Part shown: positions 1-10,652 of the stretch, one piece after another | Layout of the letters: each line of letters begins with the position of its first letter | Numbering within the stretch: the first letter of the stretch is position 1 | From: JABFXX01 sp036489755 | GTDB lineage: Bacteria > Myxococcota_A > Polyangia > Haliangiales > Haliangiaceae | DNA length: 64,000 nt | Assembly (NCBI GenBank): GCA_036489755.1 | Contig: DASXFD010000076.1 | Span: 1 to 64,000, forward strand | Direction of reading: 5' to 3' | Position numbers and translations under genes: made by a program | The notes under the pieces: model-generated | The model's database searches: none | What the model was told of the DNA's origin: nothing | Seen by the model: the letters and a program-made list of their open reading frames with translations, nothing else

Positions 1-507
1 GAGATCCTTGCACGCGCACATCGCGTCGGCGGCGCTCGTCACGAGCACGAGCGCGGCGCTACCCGCGAGCGTGACGGTCGCCTTGCACGCGGTCGCGCGC
101 TGCCATGCCGAGCCGAACCCGCTGCCGTCGCCGACGCCGTACTTGTCGAACAAGTGCATCGCGTCGAGCTTCCACGCGCGCACGCACTCGCTCGTCGTGC
201 AGCCGCAGATCTCGTCGGCCGAGGCCGCCGCATCGCGCGCCGGATCGCTCGTGCCGGCGCGCCAGCAACGATCGAAGGCACCGTGCGCAGCTTGGACGTC
301 GGGCGGCGCTTCGTCGAGTCCGCCGTGATCGGCTTCGATCTGCGCGAGCTCGGCGCGCGCCGCGTCGAGGCATGCCGCGTCTTTGCACGCGCAGCTTCGA
401 TCGGCGCGATCGCGATACGCGATCACCCAATCGGGATTTTGTTCGACGCTCTCGTGGATCGGCGCACCGCCGCAAGCGACGAGAACGACCGCGAGCCACG
501 AGCGCAT
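1..507 (-). CDS. Cys-motif lipoprotein, partial (runs off left edge)
   Basis: The gene starts at ATG 505-507 and stays open to base 1, so the C-terminus is outside the window (169 codons seen). The N-terminus MRSWLAVVLVACGG is a short lipoprotein signal with a lipobox-like VACG. The mature part carries three spaced Cys motifs: SCACKDAAC, ICGCTTSEC and, at the edge, MCACKD, each a CxC followed by a further Cys where visible. The middle is helix-forming and rich in Ala, Asp and Glu. It begins 16 nt after the stop of the response regulator on the same strand, so the two are probably cotranscribed. I recognise no named family. The repeated CxCxDxxC pattern suggests disulfides or metal binding, which is inference. 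Confidence 0.75.
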   Translation of the reverse strand, partial: MRSWLAVVLVACGGAPIHESVEQNPDWVIAYRDRADRSCACKDAACLDAARAELAQIEADHGGLDEAPPDVQAAHGAFDRCWRAGTSDPARDAAASADEICGCTTSECVRAWKLDAMHLFDKYGVGDGSGFGSAWQRATACKATVTLAGSAALVLVTSAADAMCACKDL

Positions 508-523
508 CGTCGAGATCGTACGC

Positions 524-2032
<1,509 letters not shown>

Positions 2033-2083
2033 GGCCGCTCACAACGCGTATCACGCGCGCACGTGGCGCGCTACCCTTGCCGA

Positions 2084-2740
2084 ATGCGTCTCGCCGTCGT
2101 TGCGGCATTGGTTGCCGGATGCGTGACCCACACGAGCCAGCAAGAGTTCGCGATCGAGCTCGGCGGCGCACCGATCGATATCGAAGCACCGACGAAGTTG
2201 TTGGTGCAAATCGTCACCGTCGGTGGCGACGCGACGTCCGTGACGTCCTCGAACTTGCCGGCGTTCGCCACATTGACCGCACAGACGATCACGCTCGACC
2301 CCGGTTATGGCGACGCCGGCGACTACTCGATCGATCTCGTCGCGACCACGACCGAAGGCGAGACCGCCGAAGGCACGTTGCAGCTGCACGTCACGCGCAT
2401 GAACACCGGTCCGATGTGGCTGCCGGTGCCGATGTACATCGCGGGCCCGGCCCTCGAGGCCGCCGTCTGCGACATGGAAGGCGACAACTTCACGTTCGAG
2501 CTCAGCGTCGCGCCGCTCGGCCAGCAGCCTGCCGACACGCCGGACTTCACGGCAGACGTCGATTTCTCGGTGACACCGCCGCTTTCGTACGAGCTGCCGA
2601 ACTATTGCGCGAACATCCAGATCGATCTGACCGGCCTGGGCTCGGGGGACTACGAGGCAGATATGTATGCGGTCGATGCGCTCGGCGCGCCCGACCCGTA
2701 CGGCTGGGTGGCCGTTCCAGGCGACTTCACCGTGCCCTGA
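2084..2740 (+). CDS. Putative lipoprotein
   Basis: 218 aa. Start ATG 2084 was chosen because it gives the signal MRLAVVAALVAGCVTH with a lipobox (VAGC, Cys13); longer in-frame starts have no signal. The mature protein is Thr/Asp/Val-rich with beta-sandwich character. An early stretch (PAFATLTAQTITLDPGYGD) resembles Ig or cadherin-like domains of secreted myxobacterial lipoproteins. Two Cys, in VCDMEG and NYCANI, could pair. I do not recognise the family. It is divergent from the response regulator and could share its control region. Confidence 0.7.
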   Translation: MRLAVVAALVAGCVTHTSQQEFAIELGGAPIDIEAPTKLLVQIVTVGGDATSVTSSNLPAFATLTAQTITLDPGYGDAGDYSIDLVATTTEGETAEGTLQLHVTRMNTGPMWLPVPMYIAGPALEAAVCDMEGDNFTFELSVAPLGQQPADTPDFTADVDFSVTPPLSYELPNYCANIQIDLTGLGSGDYEADMYAVDALGAPDPYGWVAVPGDFTVP

Positions 2741-2786
2741 CCCAAAAATTGGTGATCGCGGCGCGGGGGTCATACGATTTTCGGAC

Positions 2787-3230
2787 ATGCCTCTCGCCCG
2801 TCGTATCCGCCGCCCCAAGCCGCCGCCGCGCAAACCGATGGCGGTCGCGCGCCGCGTCTCGCTGTTCGCGCGCGAAGTCTCCGTACGGCTCGCGCCGGTC
2901 GCGGTCGATCTCCTTCACGACGCCGCGCGCATCCTGCACGAAGGCGGCCTGGTCGGCGATCTCTACGCCGGCTCGACGATGATGACCGTCGATCTGTCGC
3001 GCACCGCGAATCTGATCTCCGATCCGCCCGACGCGTCGACCGCGCAACGCATCGCGTTTCTGTACGCCGCCGACGACCGCTGCCGCGAGCACGCGCGGCG
3101 GATCGCGATCGCCGAAGCACGTCGCTCCGCCGGCTGCGATCTATTCATGCCGCACGTCGACGTCGAGAGTCGCGCGCGCGGCGCCGAGCTGCACTTGAGC
3201 CTGAACGTCGAAGCCAAGAGGTCCGTATGA
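2787..3230 (+). CDS. Conserved-looking hypothetical protein, coupled to MerR-TPR gene
   Basis: 147 aa with a very basic Pro/Arg N-terminus (RRIRRPKPPPRKP) followed by a compact acidic/aliphatic domain. No signal peptide or membrane segment is apparent. Its TGA overlaps the ATG of the next gene (ATGA at 3227-3230), so the two are translationally coupled and probably act together. No family is recognised. Start ATG 2787 is preferred over an upstream extension that runs through the intergenic gap. Confidence 0.6.
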   Translation: MPLARRIRRPKPPPRKPMAVARRVSLFAREVSVRLAPVAVDLLHDAARILHEGGLVGDLYAGSTMMTVDLSRTANLISDPPDASTAQRIAFLYAADDRCREHARRIAIAEARRSAGCDLFMPHVDVESRARGAELHLSLNVEAKRSV

Positions 3231-4162
3231 TCGAGCTGTACAGCATCCGCGACGTGTCCCGCATTCTCGCCGTCCAGGAGGCGCGCCTGCGCTATTGGAT
3301 GCAGACCGGCTTCGTCGGGCCGACCGTTCGCAAAGGCGGCCGCTTCTATTACACGTTCACCGATCTCGTCGCCGTGAAGTCCGCGAAGGATCTGCTCGCC
3401 GCCAACGTTTCGCTGCAAGCCGCGCGCAAAGCCGTCGAGTCGCTGAAAAAGATCCTGCCCGGCGACACGCATCCGGCGTCGAAGCTGCGCCTGTGCAGCG
3501 ATGGCCAGACGATCGTCGCGCTCGCCGACGACATCGCGTTCGAGCCGATCGGCGGCCAGGTCGTGATGGCGTTCTCGCTCGCGAGCTTCGGCGAGCACGT
3601 CAGCGAAGTGCTCGCGATGCCGCGCGTCGATCCCAACGCGAGGCGCGATCCGAACGCGCCGATCGCGATCGAAGACTCGCCGACCGAGGCCAACGGCGGC
3701 ACGACCGCGTATCGCCACTTCGTCGAGGCGTGCGCCGCGATGGATCGCGGCGAGCTCGAGAGCGCCGAGCATCTGTTCCGCCAGGCCGTCGATCTCGAGC
3801 CCGGGATGGCCGCGGCGCTCACGAACCTCGGCAACATCGTCTATCGCCAGGGCGAGCACGACGAAGCGCGCCGGCTCTACGAGCGCGCGCTCGATCACGA
3901 TCCCATGCAGGCCGAGGCTCGCTACAACCTCGCCAATCTGCTCTCCGACGCCGGCGAGACCGAGCTCGCGATCGCGGAGCTGCGCCGCGTCTGCGCCGGC
4001 AATCCCGAGTTCGCCGACGCGCACTACAACCTCGGCCTGATGCTCGCGGCCGTCGGCGGCACGTCGCAGGCGAAGCGTCACCTCGAGCGGTACCTCGAGC
4101 TCGACGGCGACTCCGACTGGGCGACGCACGCGCGCACGTACCTCGATACGCTCGCGGCCTGA
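3227..4162 (+). CDS. MerR-type HTH regulator fused to TPR domain
   Basis: 311 aa. Residues 1-70 form a MerR-like winged HTH (YSIRDVSRILAVQEARLRYW, then wing residues GGRFYYTFTDL). Residues about 155-305 hold three or four TPR units (AMDRGELESAEHLFRQAV, YRQGEHDEARRLYERAL, DAGETELAIAELRRV). MerR domains bind DNA as dimers and TPRs bind protein ligands, so this is probably a regulator sensing a partner protein rather than a metal. No effector Cys cluster is present. It overlaps the upstream gene by 4 nt. Confidence 0.85.
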   Translation: MIELYSIRDVSRILAVQEARLRYWMQTGFVGPTVRKGGRFYYTFTDLVAVKSAKDLLAANVSLQAARKAVESLKKILPGDTHPASKLRLCSDGQTIVALADDIAFEPIGGQVVMAFSLASFGEHVSEVLAMPRVDPNARRDPNAPIAIEDSPTEANGGTTAYRHFVEACAAMDRGELESAEHLFRQAVDLEPGMAAALTNLGNIVYRQGEHDEARRLYERALDHDPMQAEARYNLANLLSDAGETELAIAELRRVCAGNPEFADAHYNLGLMLAAVGGTSQAKRHLERYLELDGDSDWATHARTYLDTLAA

Positions 4163-4266
4163 GGTGACTGTCTACCGCGGGTTTCGATCGCGCCCGCTGC
4201 GACGCCGTACAACGTCACTGAAACACTCGATCGCCACCCGGTCCGACAATTGCTGTAGGCACCGGC

Positions 4267-5019
4267 GTGCGCCCATCGTCAATTCTGCTCGTTGGTCTTG
4301 TCGGCTGTAGCAGCCCGAACACGGTGGCGCCGGATGCCTCGTCTGCATCTCCGGCGACCGGCACCGTGATCGATTCGGGCTCTGCCGCGACGCCGATTGC
4401 CGGCGCGACGGTCTGCATCCTCGACCATTCCGAGATCCCGTGCGCCACGACCAACGGCAACGGTATCTATTCGATCGAGCTGCCGGCACTGACGGCATCG
4501 CCGCTCGACGTCGCGATGAACGTCACGGCAGAGGGCTATCTCGGCTTCACGGGGATCACCGCCGGCTACGTTGGCTCGGCCAGCATCGTGCCGACCGGGC
4601 CCGCCTGGTTCAGCACGATCCCGCTGATGAGCGACGCGACCGCGGCTACGATCCTCGAGGCACAAGCCGGCTTCCAGTATCCACCGGCATCGAACGCGTT
4701 CGTCCAACTGTCGGTCTTTCACGCCGCCGGTGGCGCGGACACCGGCGTCACCGTGGCGCTCTCGCCCGCGCCGGACGTGGCCGCCGTGTACGCCGACGCG
4801 TCGGGCGTGTTGAACCCCGCGCTCACGAGCGTCACGTCGAACGGCTATGTGTGGTTTGGCAGCGTGACGCCTGGAAAGATCGTGGCCACGGTGTCGGACG
4901 CAGCCTGCGTTCCGGTTCAAAACCTCGCCGACTATGCGTGGAACGATTCGGAACCGCACTCGGTCGCCGGCGAGACCGCGGCCGATTCCGTCACGTGGAT
5001 GACCATCATCTGCCAGTAG
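4267..5019 (+). CDS. Putative lipoprotein with carboxypeptidase-regulatory-like domain
   Basis: 250 aa from a GTG start. The signal MRPSSILLVGLVGCSSP has a clear lipobox (LVGC). Residues about 30-100 (GTVIDSGSAATPIAGATVCI ... GIYSIELPA) match the CarboxypepD_reg/CNA-B-like fold, which is typical of cell-surface proteins. The rest is a Ser/Ala/Thr-rich secreted domain with a C-terminal Cys. It is followed at once by the inverted-repeat element and convergent cdsA. The specific role is unknown. Confidence 0.72.
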   Translation: MRPSSILLVGLVGCSSPNTVAPDASSASPATGTVIDSGSAATPIAGATVCILDHSEIPCATTNGNGIYSIELPALTASPLDVAMNVTAEGYLGFTGITAGYVGSASIVPTGPAWFSTIPLMSDATAATILEAQAGFQYPPASNAFVQLSVFHAAGGADTGVTVALSPAPDVAAVYADASGVLNPALTSVTSNGYVWFGSVTPGKIVATVSDAACVPVQNLADYAWNDSEPHSVAGETAADSVTWMTIICQ

Positions 5020-5030
5020 CGCCGCCTGAT

Positions 5031-5259
5031 CGGGGACGGTCTACATTAACGAAACTTCCGGCGCGTAACTCGGCGAGATGCTTGAGTGCTCGAGGGACGC
5101 ACTAAAGCGAAGCGAAGCGAAACGGCTCCATCGAGCGTCGCGGTCCGATTTTCGGACGAAGCACGTGCCGAAACCGTGCTCGCTTTAGTCCGTCCCTCTG
5201 GCCACGAACAAACTCGCGCGTTTACGCGCCACAAGTTTCGTTAGTGTAGACCGTCCCCG
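5031..5259. mobile_element. 229-bp inverted-repeat element (MITE or RAYT-substrate-like)
   Basis: The left end 5031-5068 and right end 5222-5259 are 38-bp inverted repeats with three mismatches, both starting CGGGGACGGTCTACA. A second nested inverted pair lies inside: 5092-5109 against 5181-5198, 17 of 18 matching (GAGGGACGCACTAAAGCG on the left). The centre has the perfect hairpin GTCCGATTTTCGGAC (5143-5157) and another with AGCACG/CGTGCT arms (near 5160-5180). It holds no convincing gene. It fills the gap between two convergent genes. The GGGGACGGTCTAC end resembles ends associated with REP/RAYT-type elements as I recall them; that assignment is inference. Confidence 0.75.
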
Positions 5260-5262
5260 GGA

Positions 5263-6150
5263 CTAACCCGGGAGGACCATCGCGCCGAGGCCGCGCAACA
5301 ACAAGTAGCCGTACACGTACGGCGCGATGAACAACACGGCATCGATGCGATCGAGGATGCCGCCGTGGCCGGGCAACAGCGCGCCGGAGTCTTTCACGCC
5401 GACCGAGCGCTTGATCAGCGACTCGGCGAGATCGCCGAGCTGGCCGAGGATGCCGCCGGGGATCGCGATCAACGCGACGTCGCTCCATTGCAGCCAGGTC
5501 GCGTGGATGAATTTCAGCGCGATCACGCCGACGATCGAGCCGGCGATCCCGCCGTACGCGCCGGCCCACGTCTTCTTCGGGCTGACGGCTTCGTACAGCT
5601 TCGACTTGCCCAAGAAGCGGCCCGCGAAGTAGCCCCCGGTGTCGGCGAGCCACGCGACGATCAGCACCAGCAGCACGGTGTCGCCGCCGCGAGCGGGATC
5701 GATGAGCTTGAGCTTCGCGAGGTACATCGCAAGGAAGCCGCAGTAGATGATGCCGGCGACCGTTGCCGCGAAGCGGCCCGCAACGCTCGAGATGTCGCGA
5801 AAGCGGAACAAGTAATAGAGGCCCGGCGCGATCACCGTGAACGCCGCGACGAGGCCGGGCGCTTCCATCGACATCCAGCGAAAATGGCCGAGGTGCCCGT
5901 GGTTCTCCGCGAGGATCGTCAGCGGATCGGTCCAGTAGAACGCCGCCGCCGCGAGCGCGCCGATCGCGAGCACCATCTTGCGATCGCCGGCCGGCAACGT
6001 CATGCCGAAGAACTCGCGCATGGCGAGCAACGACCCGGCGAAGATCAGCGCGAACGTCGGCTCGGGCCGATGGTAGTAGAGGACCACCAGCAGGATCGGC
6101 ACGGCGACGACCGCGACCAGGAAACGTTGCGCGAGGTTGCCGAGAGCCAA
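5263..6150 (-). CDS. cdsA: Phosphatidate cytidylyltransferase
   Basis: 295 aa from a TTG start. An integral membrane enzyme making CDP-diacylglycerol from CTP and phosphatidic acid for phospholipid synthesis. The C-terminal family signature is intact: SLIKRSVGVKDSG followed by LLPGHGGILDRID. Seven to eight hydrophobic segments precede and surround it. Length is normal for the family. It follows uppS by 16 nt on the same strand, the usual bacterial uppS-cdsA order. The genes that often follow (dxr, rseP) are absent here because the gene ends beside the inverted-repeat element. Confidence 0.96.
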   Translation of the reverse strand: MALGNLAQRFLVAVVAVPILLVVLYYHRPEPTFALIFAGSLLAMREFFGMTLPAGDRKMVLAIGALAAAAFYWTDPLTILAENHGHLGHFRWMSMEAPGLVAAFTVIAPGLYYLFRFRDISSVAGRFAATVAGIIYCGFLAMYLAKLKLIDPARGGDTVLLVLIVAWLADTGGYFAGRFLGKSKLYEAVSPKKTWAGAYGGIAGSIVGVIALKFIHATWLQWSDVALIAIPGGILGQLGDLAESLIKRSVGVKDSGALLPGHGGILDRIDAVLFIAPYVYGYLLLRGLGAMVLPG

Positions 6151-6166
6151 GAGGCCGGCAGCTTAC

Positions 6167-6904
6167 CTACACGTCCGAAGATTCGGCAAGCTGCGCCGAC
6201 GTCAGCCCGAAGCGCCGCTCGCGCGCTGCATACAGCTCGAGACAACGGTAGAGATGATCGCGCCGGAACTCCGGCCACAACACGTCGACGAACACGAGCT
6301 CGGCGTACGCGAGCTCCCACAACATGAAGTTCGACACGCGCTGCTCGCCCGACGTGCGGATCAACAGATCGAGCGGCGGCAAGCCGGCGGTCGGCAGATA
6401 ACTGCCGAGCCGATTGGCGTCGAGGTCCTCGAGGCGCACCGTGCCCGCGAGGATGTCGCGAGCCGCGGCGCGAGCGGCGCGCGTGATCGACTCGCGGCCG
6501 CCGTACGACAGCGCGAGCGTCAGCACCATCCTCGAGTTTGAACGCGAGACCGCGCGCAGCTCTTCCAGCGGCTCGCGCACGAGCGGCGGCAAGCGCTCGA
6601 CGTCGCCGAGCGCTTCGAGCCGGATACCGTTGTCGAGAATCTCGGCGCGCTCGTCTCGCAAGTAGTCGCGCAACAGCTCCATGAGGCCGTGGACTTCGGC
6701 CACCGGTCGCGCCCAGTTTTGTGACGAGAACGCATACAGCGTCAGCGCCTCGATGCCGAGCTCGCGCGCCGCGCGCGTGATATCGCGAACGCTGTCGGCG
6801 CCCGCGCGATGTCCGTCGAGGCGCGGTTGTCCTCGGACCTGAGCCCAGCGTCCGTTGCCGTCCATGATGATGCCGATGTGGCGCGGCAGGTCGGTGGCGG
6901 TCAT
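6167..6904 (-). CDS. uppS: Isoprenyl (undecaprenyl) diphosphate synthase
   Basis: 245 aa cis-prenyltransferase extending farnesyl diphosphate with isopentenyl diphosphate to make the lipid carrier for peptidoglycan and O-antigen. The N-terminus has IGIIMDGNGRWA with the Mg-binding Asp. The C-terminal signature RTSGEQRVSNFMLWELAYAE is complete. Start ATG 6904 places the DGNGR motif about 15 residues in, as in the family. It heads the uppS-cdsA unit and is divergent from the pspA-like gene with only about 42 bp between start codons, so their promoters must overlap or lie in coding sequence. Confidence 0.96.
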   Translation of the reverse strand: MTATDLPRHIGIIMDGNGRWAQVRGQPRLDGHRAGADSVRDITRAARELGIEALTLYAFSSQNWARPVAEVHGLMELLRDYLRDERAEILDNGIRLEALGDVERLPPLVREPLEELRAVSRSNSRMVLTLALSYGGRESITRAARAAARDILAGTVRLEDLDANRLGSYLPTAGLPPLDLLIRTSGEQRVSNFMLWELAYAELVFVDVLWPEFRRDHLYRCLELYAARERRFGLTSAQLAESSDV

Positions 6905-6946
6905 CGTTGCGGGTGCCCTATTGATCTCGTACGCTCGAAGGAAGCC

Positions 6947-7804
<858 letters not shown>

Positions 7805-7881
7805 ATCCCTGACACTGCCGCCATTCCTGCCACGCCCCACTGTGAAGGCGTGTGGACAGCGCGGCGCTAAGCTCTCGTGTC

Positions 7882-7912
7882 TCCTCGACGGAAGCGCCAT
7901 CTCCGACGAGGA
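7882..7912. promoter_or_regulatory. Inverted repeat upstream of the GspC-like gene
   Basis: TCCTCGACGG (7882-7891) and CCGACGAGGA (7903-7912) form 10-bp arms with 9 of 10 pairing and an 11-nt loop, 24 nt before the ATG at 7937. It could be an operator, a leader hairpin or the terminator of the pspA-like gene. There is no U-run, so an intrinsic terminator is less likely. Confidence 0.3.
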
Positions 7913-7936
7913 TCGGCGCTTGCACCAGTCGCCGCC

Positions 7937-9007
7937 ATGCGCGTGCTCCGTTTCGTGTTGTTCGCAGCGCTCGTGAGTGGCGGCGTCGCGGTTGCCGGGT
8001 CGAAGGTCCCCTACCGTGTGGTTCGCGTCATGCCCGAGACGCACCAGGCACTCCTCTACGACAAGACGGCCGGTACGCACGTGCTCGTCGAGCTCGGCAA
8101 GACGCTCGATGGCTACACCGTCCAGGATATCGACGAGGACGAGGTCACACTCGAGGCCGACAGCGGCACGGAGATCGTGCTCGCCGCGCCGGAGTGGCGC
8201 CATCGCGAAGACCGTGACGACCGCGATGACCGCGGTGACCGCGTCGCGGCCGCCAAGCCCGCCGTGAAGCCGGCCGCGGCCGCGCCGCAGGATCCGTACG
8301 CAGCTCCGGGCCCCCAGGATCCGTACGCACAACCGGCCGTTCGCGTCGTGGAAGCACCGGCCGCGGCTCCCGCAACGCCGGGCGCGCCCGCTCCAGTTCC
8401 CACGGTTTCGGCCGCACCCGCTCCCACGACGACGGTCGCGACCGCTGCGCCCGCTCCGACGACCGCAACGACCGCGCCTGCTGCCGCCCCGATGGCTGCG
8501 CCTGCGGTGATCATCAGCATCCCGCCGTCGGCGACGCCGCCCGCTCCGGCTGCCGTCGTGGCTCCGGCCCCGGCTGCCGTCGTGGCTCCGGCCCCGGCTG
8601 CCGTCGTCGTGGCTCCGGCTCCGGTCGCGGTCGCGGTTGCAGCTCCGCCGGCGCCCGCCGCCAATTCGGCCGCATGGTCATCGACGCCGGCGGTTGCGCC
8701 GGCGCCGTCGCCGATGCTTGCTCGCGCCGACGTCAACGCCGCGCTCTCGAACTTCGCCAAGCTTGCCGGCTCGGTGCACGGCTCGTTCACCGCCGACGGC
8801 GCGCGGCTCGACTCGATCGCGACCGACTCGCTGTTCGCGAAGATCGGCCTGCGCGCCGGGGACGTCATCGCCTCCGTCGACGGCCAGCCGTTGCGGTCGC
8901 TCGACGACGCGGCGACGTTGTATGCGCGGGCGCCGGGCATGAAGGCCGTGACGCTTGCCGTCGTGCGCGCCGGAAAGCCGCTGAGCTTGCGCGTCGTCAT
9001 CCAGTAG
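7937..9007 (+). CDS. Exported GspC-like protein with C-terminal PDZ domain
   Basis: 356 aa. Start ATG 7937 gives the signal MRVLRFVLFAALVSGGVAVA; an upstream in-frame start would bury it. Residues 25-85 (VVRVMPETHQALLYDK ... LDGYTVQDIDEDEVTLE) resemble the homology region of type II secretion GspC. A Pro/Ala/Val linker of about 170 residues follows, partly coded by 24-bp DNA repeats near 8550-8625. The C-terminus (about 265-356) is a PDZ domain (SLFAKIGLRAGDVIASVDGQ). GspC links secretin and inner-membrane platform, but no other gsp gene is nearby and the usual transmembrane anchor is replaced by a cleavable-looking signal. This is probably a stand-alone periplasmic scaffold. Confidence 0.7.
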   Translation: MRVLRFVLFAALVSGGVAVAGSKVPYRVVRVMPETHQALLYDKTAGTHVLVELGKTLDGYTVQDIDEDEVTLEADSGTEIVLAAPEWRHREDRDDRDDRGDRVAAAKPAVKPAAAAPQDPYAAPGPQDPYAQPAVRVVEAPAAAPATPGAPAPVPTVSAAPAPTTTVATAAPAPTTATTAPAAAPMAAPAVIISIPPSATPPAPAAVVAPAPAAVVAPAPAAVVVAPAPVAVAVAAPPAPAANSAAWSSTPAVAPAPSPMLARADVNAALSNFAKLAGSVHGSFTADGARLDSIATDSLFAKIGLRAGDVIASVDGQPLRSLDDAATLYARAPGMKAVTLAVVRAGKPLSLRVVIQ

Positions 9008-9043
9008 CCGGGAAAACTCGGTTACGATGGGCCGCGAGGTAGC

Positions 9044-9667
9044 GTGCGGCTCGACCTTCGTTTGAACAATCAGTCGGAGTGGATCCGCATTTTCGATCCG
9101 CGCGATTGGACGATCTTCGTCCCGACGGACAGCGCGATCGACAACGGAACGTCGTTGCGGATCGACCTCGTCGTCGGCGGCTGGGCGGTCACGCTGCGCG
9201 GCACGGTCGTCGGCACGCGCGACGATCCGGCCGGCGTGGTGGTCGCGGTCGGTGCGACCGAGCGCGAGAAGATCAACTACCTCAACGGATTCGTGCGCGG
9301 CGGCCTCTTGAACCTGCGCGAGAAACGCCGGCTGCCGATCCGTCTACAAGTTACGTACGGCGCGGTCGAGGGCCCGGCGAGCACGTTCACGAAAGACATC
9401 AACGAGGAGGGGTTGTTCTTGTTCACCGACAACCCGCTCCCCGAAACGTCGCAGATCCACATGCTCGTCAACGTGCCCGGCAAGACGCAGCCGCTGTCGC
9501 TGATCGGCAAGGTCTCGCACACGATCCTCGATGCCGACGACGAGCCACCCGGGATGGGCGTGGTGTTCGAGCTCGACGACGCGCAGCGCGAGTCGCTCGC
9601 CGGCGTGATCAAAGAGCTCGAAGACGCGCTCGAAAAGGGATCGCTGCCGCCGCCGACGGTCGGCTAA
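9044..9667 (+). CDS. PilZ domain protein
   Basis: 207 aa from GTG 9044. Residues about 1-85 form an N-terminal beta domain. The PilZ domain begins at EKRRLPIR (RxxxR, the c-di-GMP arginine motif). The second motif is DINEEGLFL, where the usual (D/N)xSxxG has Asn for Ser. PilZ proteins bind c-di-GMP and adjust motility or exopolysaccharide machinery. The layout resembles the PilZ paralogues common in myxobacteria. The weakened second motif makes c-di-GMP binding uncertain. Confidence 0.85.
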   Translation: MRLDLRLNNQSEWIRIFDPRDWTIFVPTDSAIDNGTSLRIDLVVGGWAVTLRGTVVGTRDDPAGVVVAVGATEREKINYLNGFVRGGLLNLREKRRLPIRLQVTYGAVEGPASTFTKDINEEGLFLFTDNPLPETSQIHMLVNVPGKTQPLSLIGKVSHTILDADDEPPGMGVVFELDDAQRESLAGVIKELEDALEKGSLPPPTVG

Positions 9668-9707
9668 GCAAGTTGCGGCCCGACGGTGGGGATGGCACCG
9701 TGCAGCG

Positions 9708-10652
9708 GTGGCAAGGAGCTCGCGCGCGGCGCCGGCCGCGCCGGTGGCATGGCGCGACGGCGTCCACCTGACCGGGACGCCGATCTGGTGCGACGCGCGG
9801 CGCCGGCGCGACGTGTGCTTCGTGTCGTCGGTGGATCGCATCGGCGCGCTGGGTCACGGTCAGCTGATCGCGACGCAGATCACGCTCGGCCTCGTCGGCG
9901 CGTCGCCCGATGCCGGCCATCTCGCCGTGCCGCTCCGCAAGCCGTTCACGCTCGGCACGCTGCGGCTCGAGCTACTCGCGTCGGGCAGATGCGCGGGCGC
10001 CGCCGCGCTCCACGTCGACGCGCGCGGCCGCACCATGCTCTACGCCGGTCCGCTGCGCACGGCCGATGCGCCGCTCGGCGAATCCGCCGCCGACGTGCGC
10101 GCGTGCGACGCGCTCGCGATCGTCGCGCCGTTCGGTGCGCCGCACCATCGCTTCGAGCCGCTCGCCGACGTCGCCGAGCGCGTGATCGCGTGGCTGCGCG
10201 CCGAGCGCGTGGCGAAGCAGATCCCGAGCCTCGTCGTCGACACGCCGCTCGATGGCATCGAGGTCGCGGCACGCTTGATCGACGCGGGCTTTCACGTCGC
10301 CGCCGGCAAGTCGGTGCGCGACGTCGCCGCGCGATTGCCCGCAGCTCCAAAGCTTGCCGGTCCATCTCGCGAGGCCGAGGCGATCGTGCGCACCGAGCGC
10401 GATCGCGCAAAGCCCGGCTCGCCGACGGCGCTGATCTCGGGCCGGGCACTCGACCCGCATCCGTACGCGCTCGGCTTCGCGTGGCCGTTCGTCGCGGGGC
10501 GTGCCGAGCTCCTCGCGTGGATCGAGCAGACGCGCGCGAAAGACGTGTTCGTCACCGGGCCGTGCGCCGAGGACATCGCGACCGCGCTCGGTCCGCGCGC
10601 GCGCGTGCTCGGTCCGCCGCGCCAGATGACGCTGTTCGAGGCCGCGCGATAA
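9708..10652 (+). CDS. Metallo-beta-lactamase-fold exonuclease-like protein lacking metal ligands
   Basis: 314 aa. By residue order it lines up with DNA-repair or RNA-processing MBL-fold exonucleases: the second-strand loop (RRRRDVCFVSSVDRIG, 31-46), the beta-CASP-like entry (PLRKPFTLGTLRLELLASG), the strand with YAGPLRT (112-118) and the tail KDVFVTGPCAED ... PPRQMTLF. All metal-binding positions appear lost. HxHxDH is SSVDRI, the GH of the next motif is GRC, the TGD is AGP, and the late SDH position reads WPFVAG. It is therefore probably a pseudoenzyme. GTG 9708 is the longest reasonable start; a later one is possible. It overlaps the next gene by 1 nt (TAATG). Confidence 0.65.
   Translation: MARSSRAAPAAPVAWRDGVHLTGTPIWCDARRRRDVCFVSSVDRIGALGHGQLIATQITLGLVGASPDAGHLAVPLRKPFTLGTLRLELLASGRCAGAAALHVDARGRTMLYAGPLRTADAPLGESAADVRACDALAIVAPFGAPHHRFEPLADVAERVIAWLRAERVAKQIPSLVVDTPLDGIEVAARLIDAGFHVAAGKSVRDVAARLPAAPKLAGPSREAEAIVRTERDRAKPGSPTALISGRALDPHPYALGFAWPFVAGRAELLAWIEQTRAKDVFVTGPCAEDIATALGPRARVLGPPRQMTLFEAAR

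Noticed and set aside
4163..4266. Gap with GACTGTCTACC resembling the element end GACGGTCTACA
   Set aside because: The match is too short and has no partner repeat, so it is not called an element fragment.
5046..5234. 62-codon frame inside the inverted-repeat element
   Set aside because: It crosses the inverted repeats and hairpins, has no start context and shows no protein-like composition.
6905..6946. Sigma-54 promoter for the pspA-like gene
   Set aside because: No GG/GC-spaced -24/-12 pair is visible in the short divergent gap.
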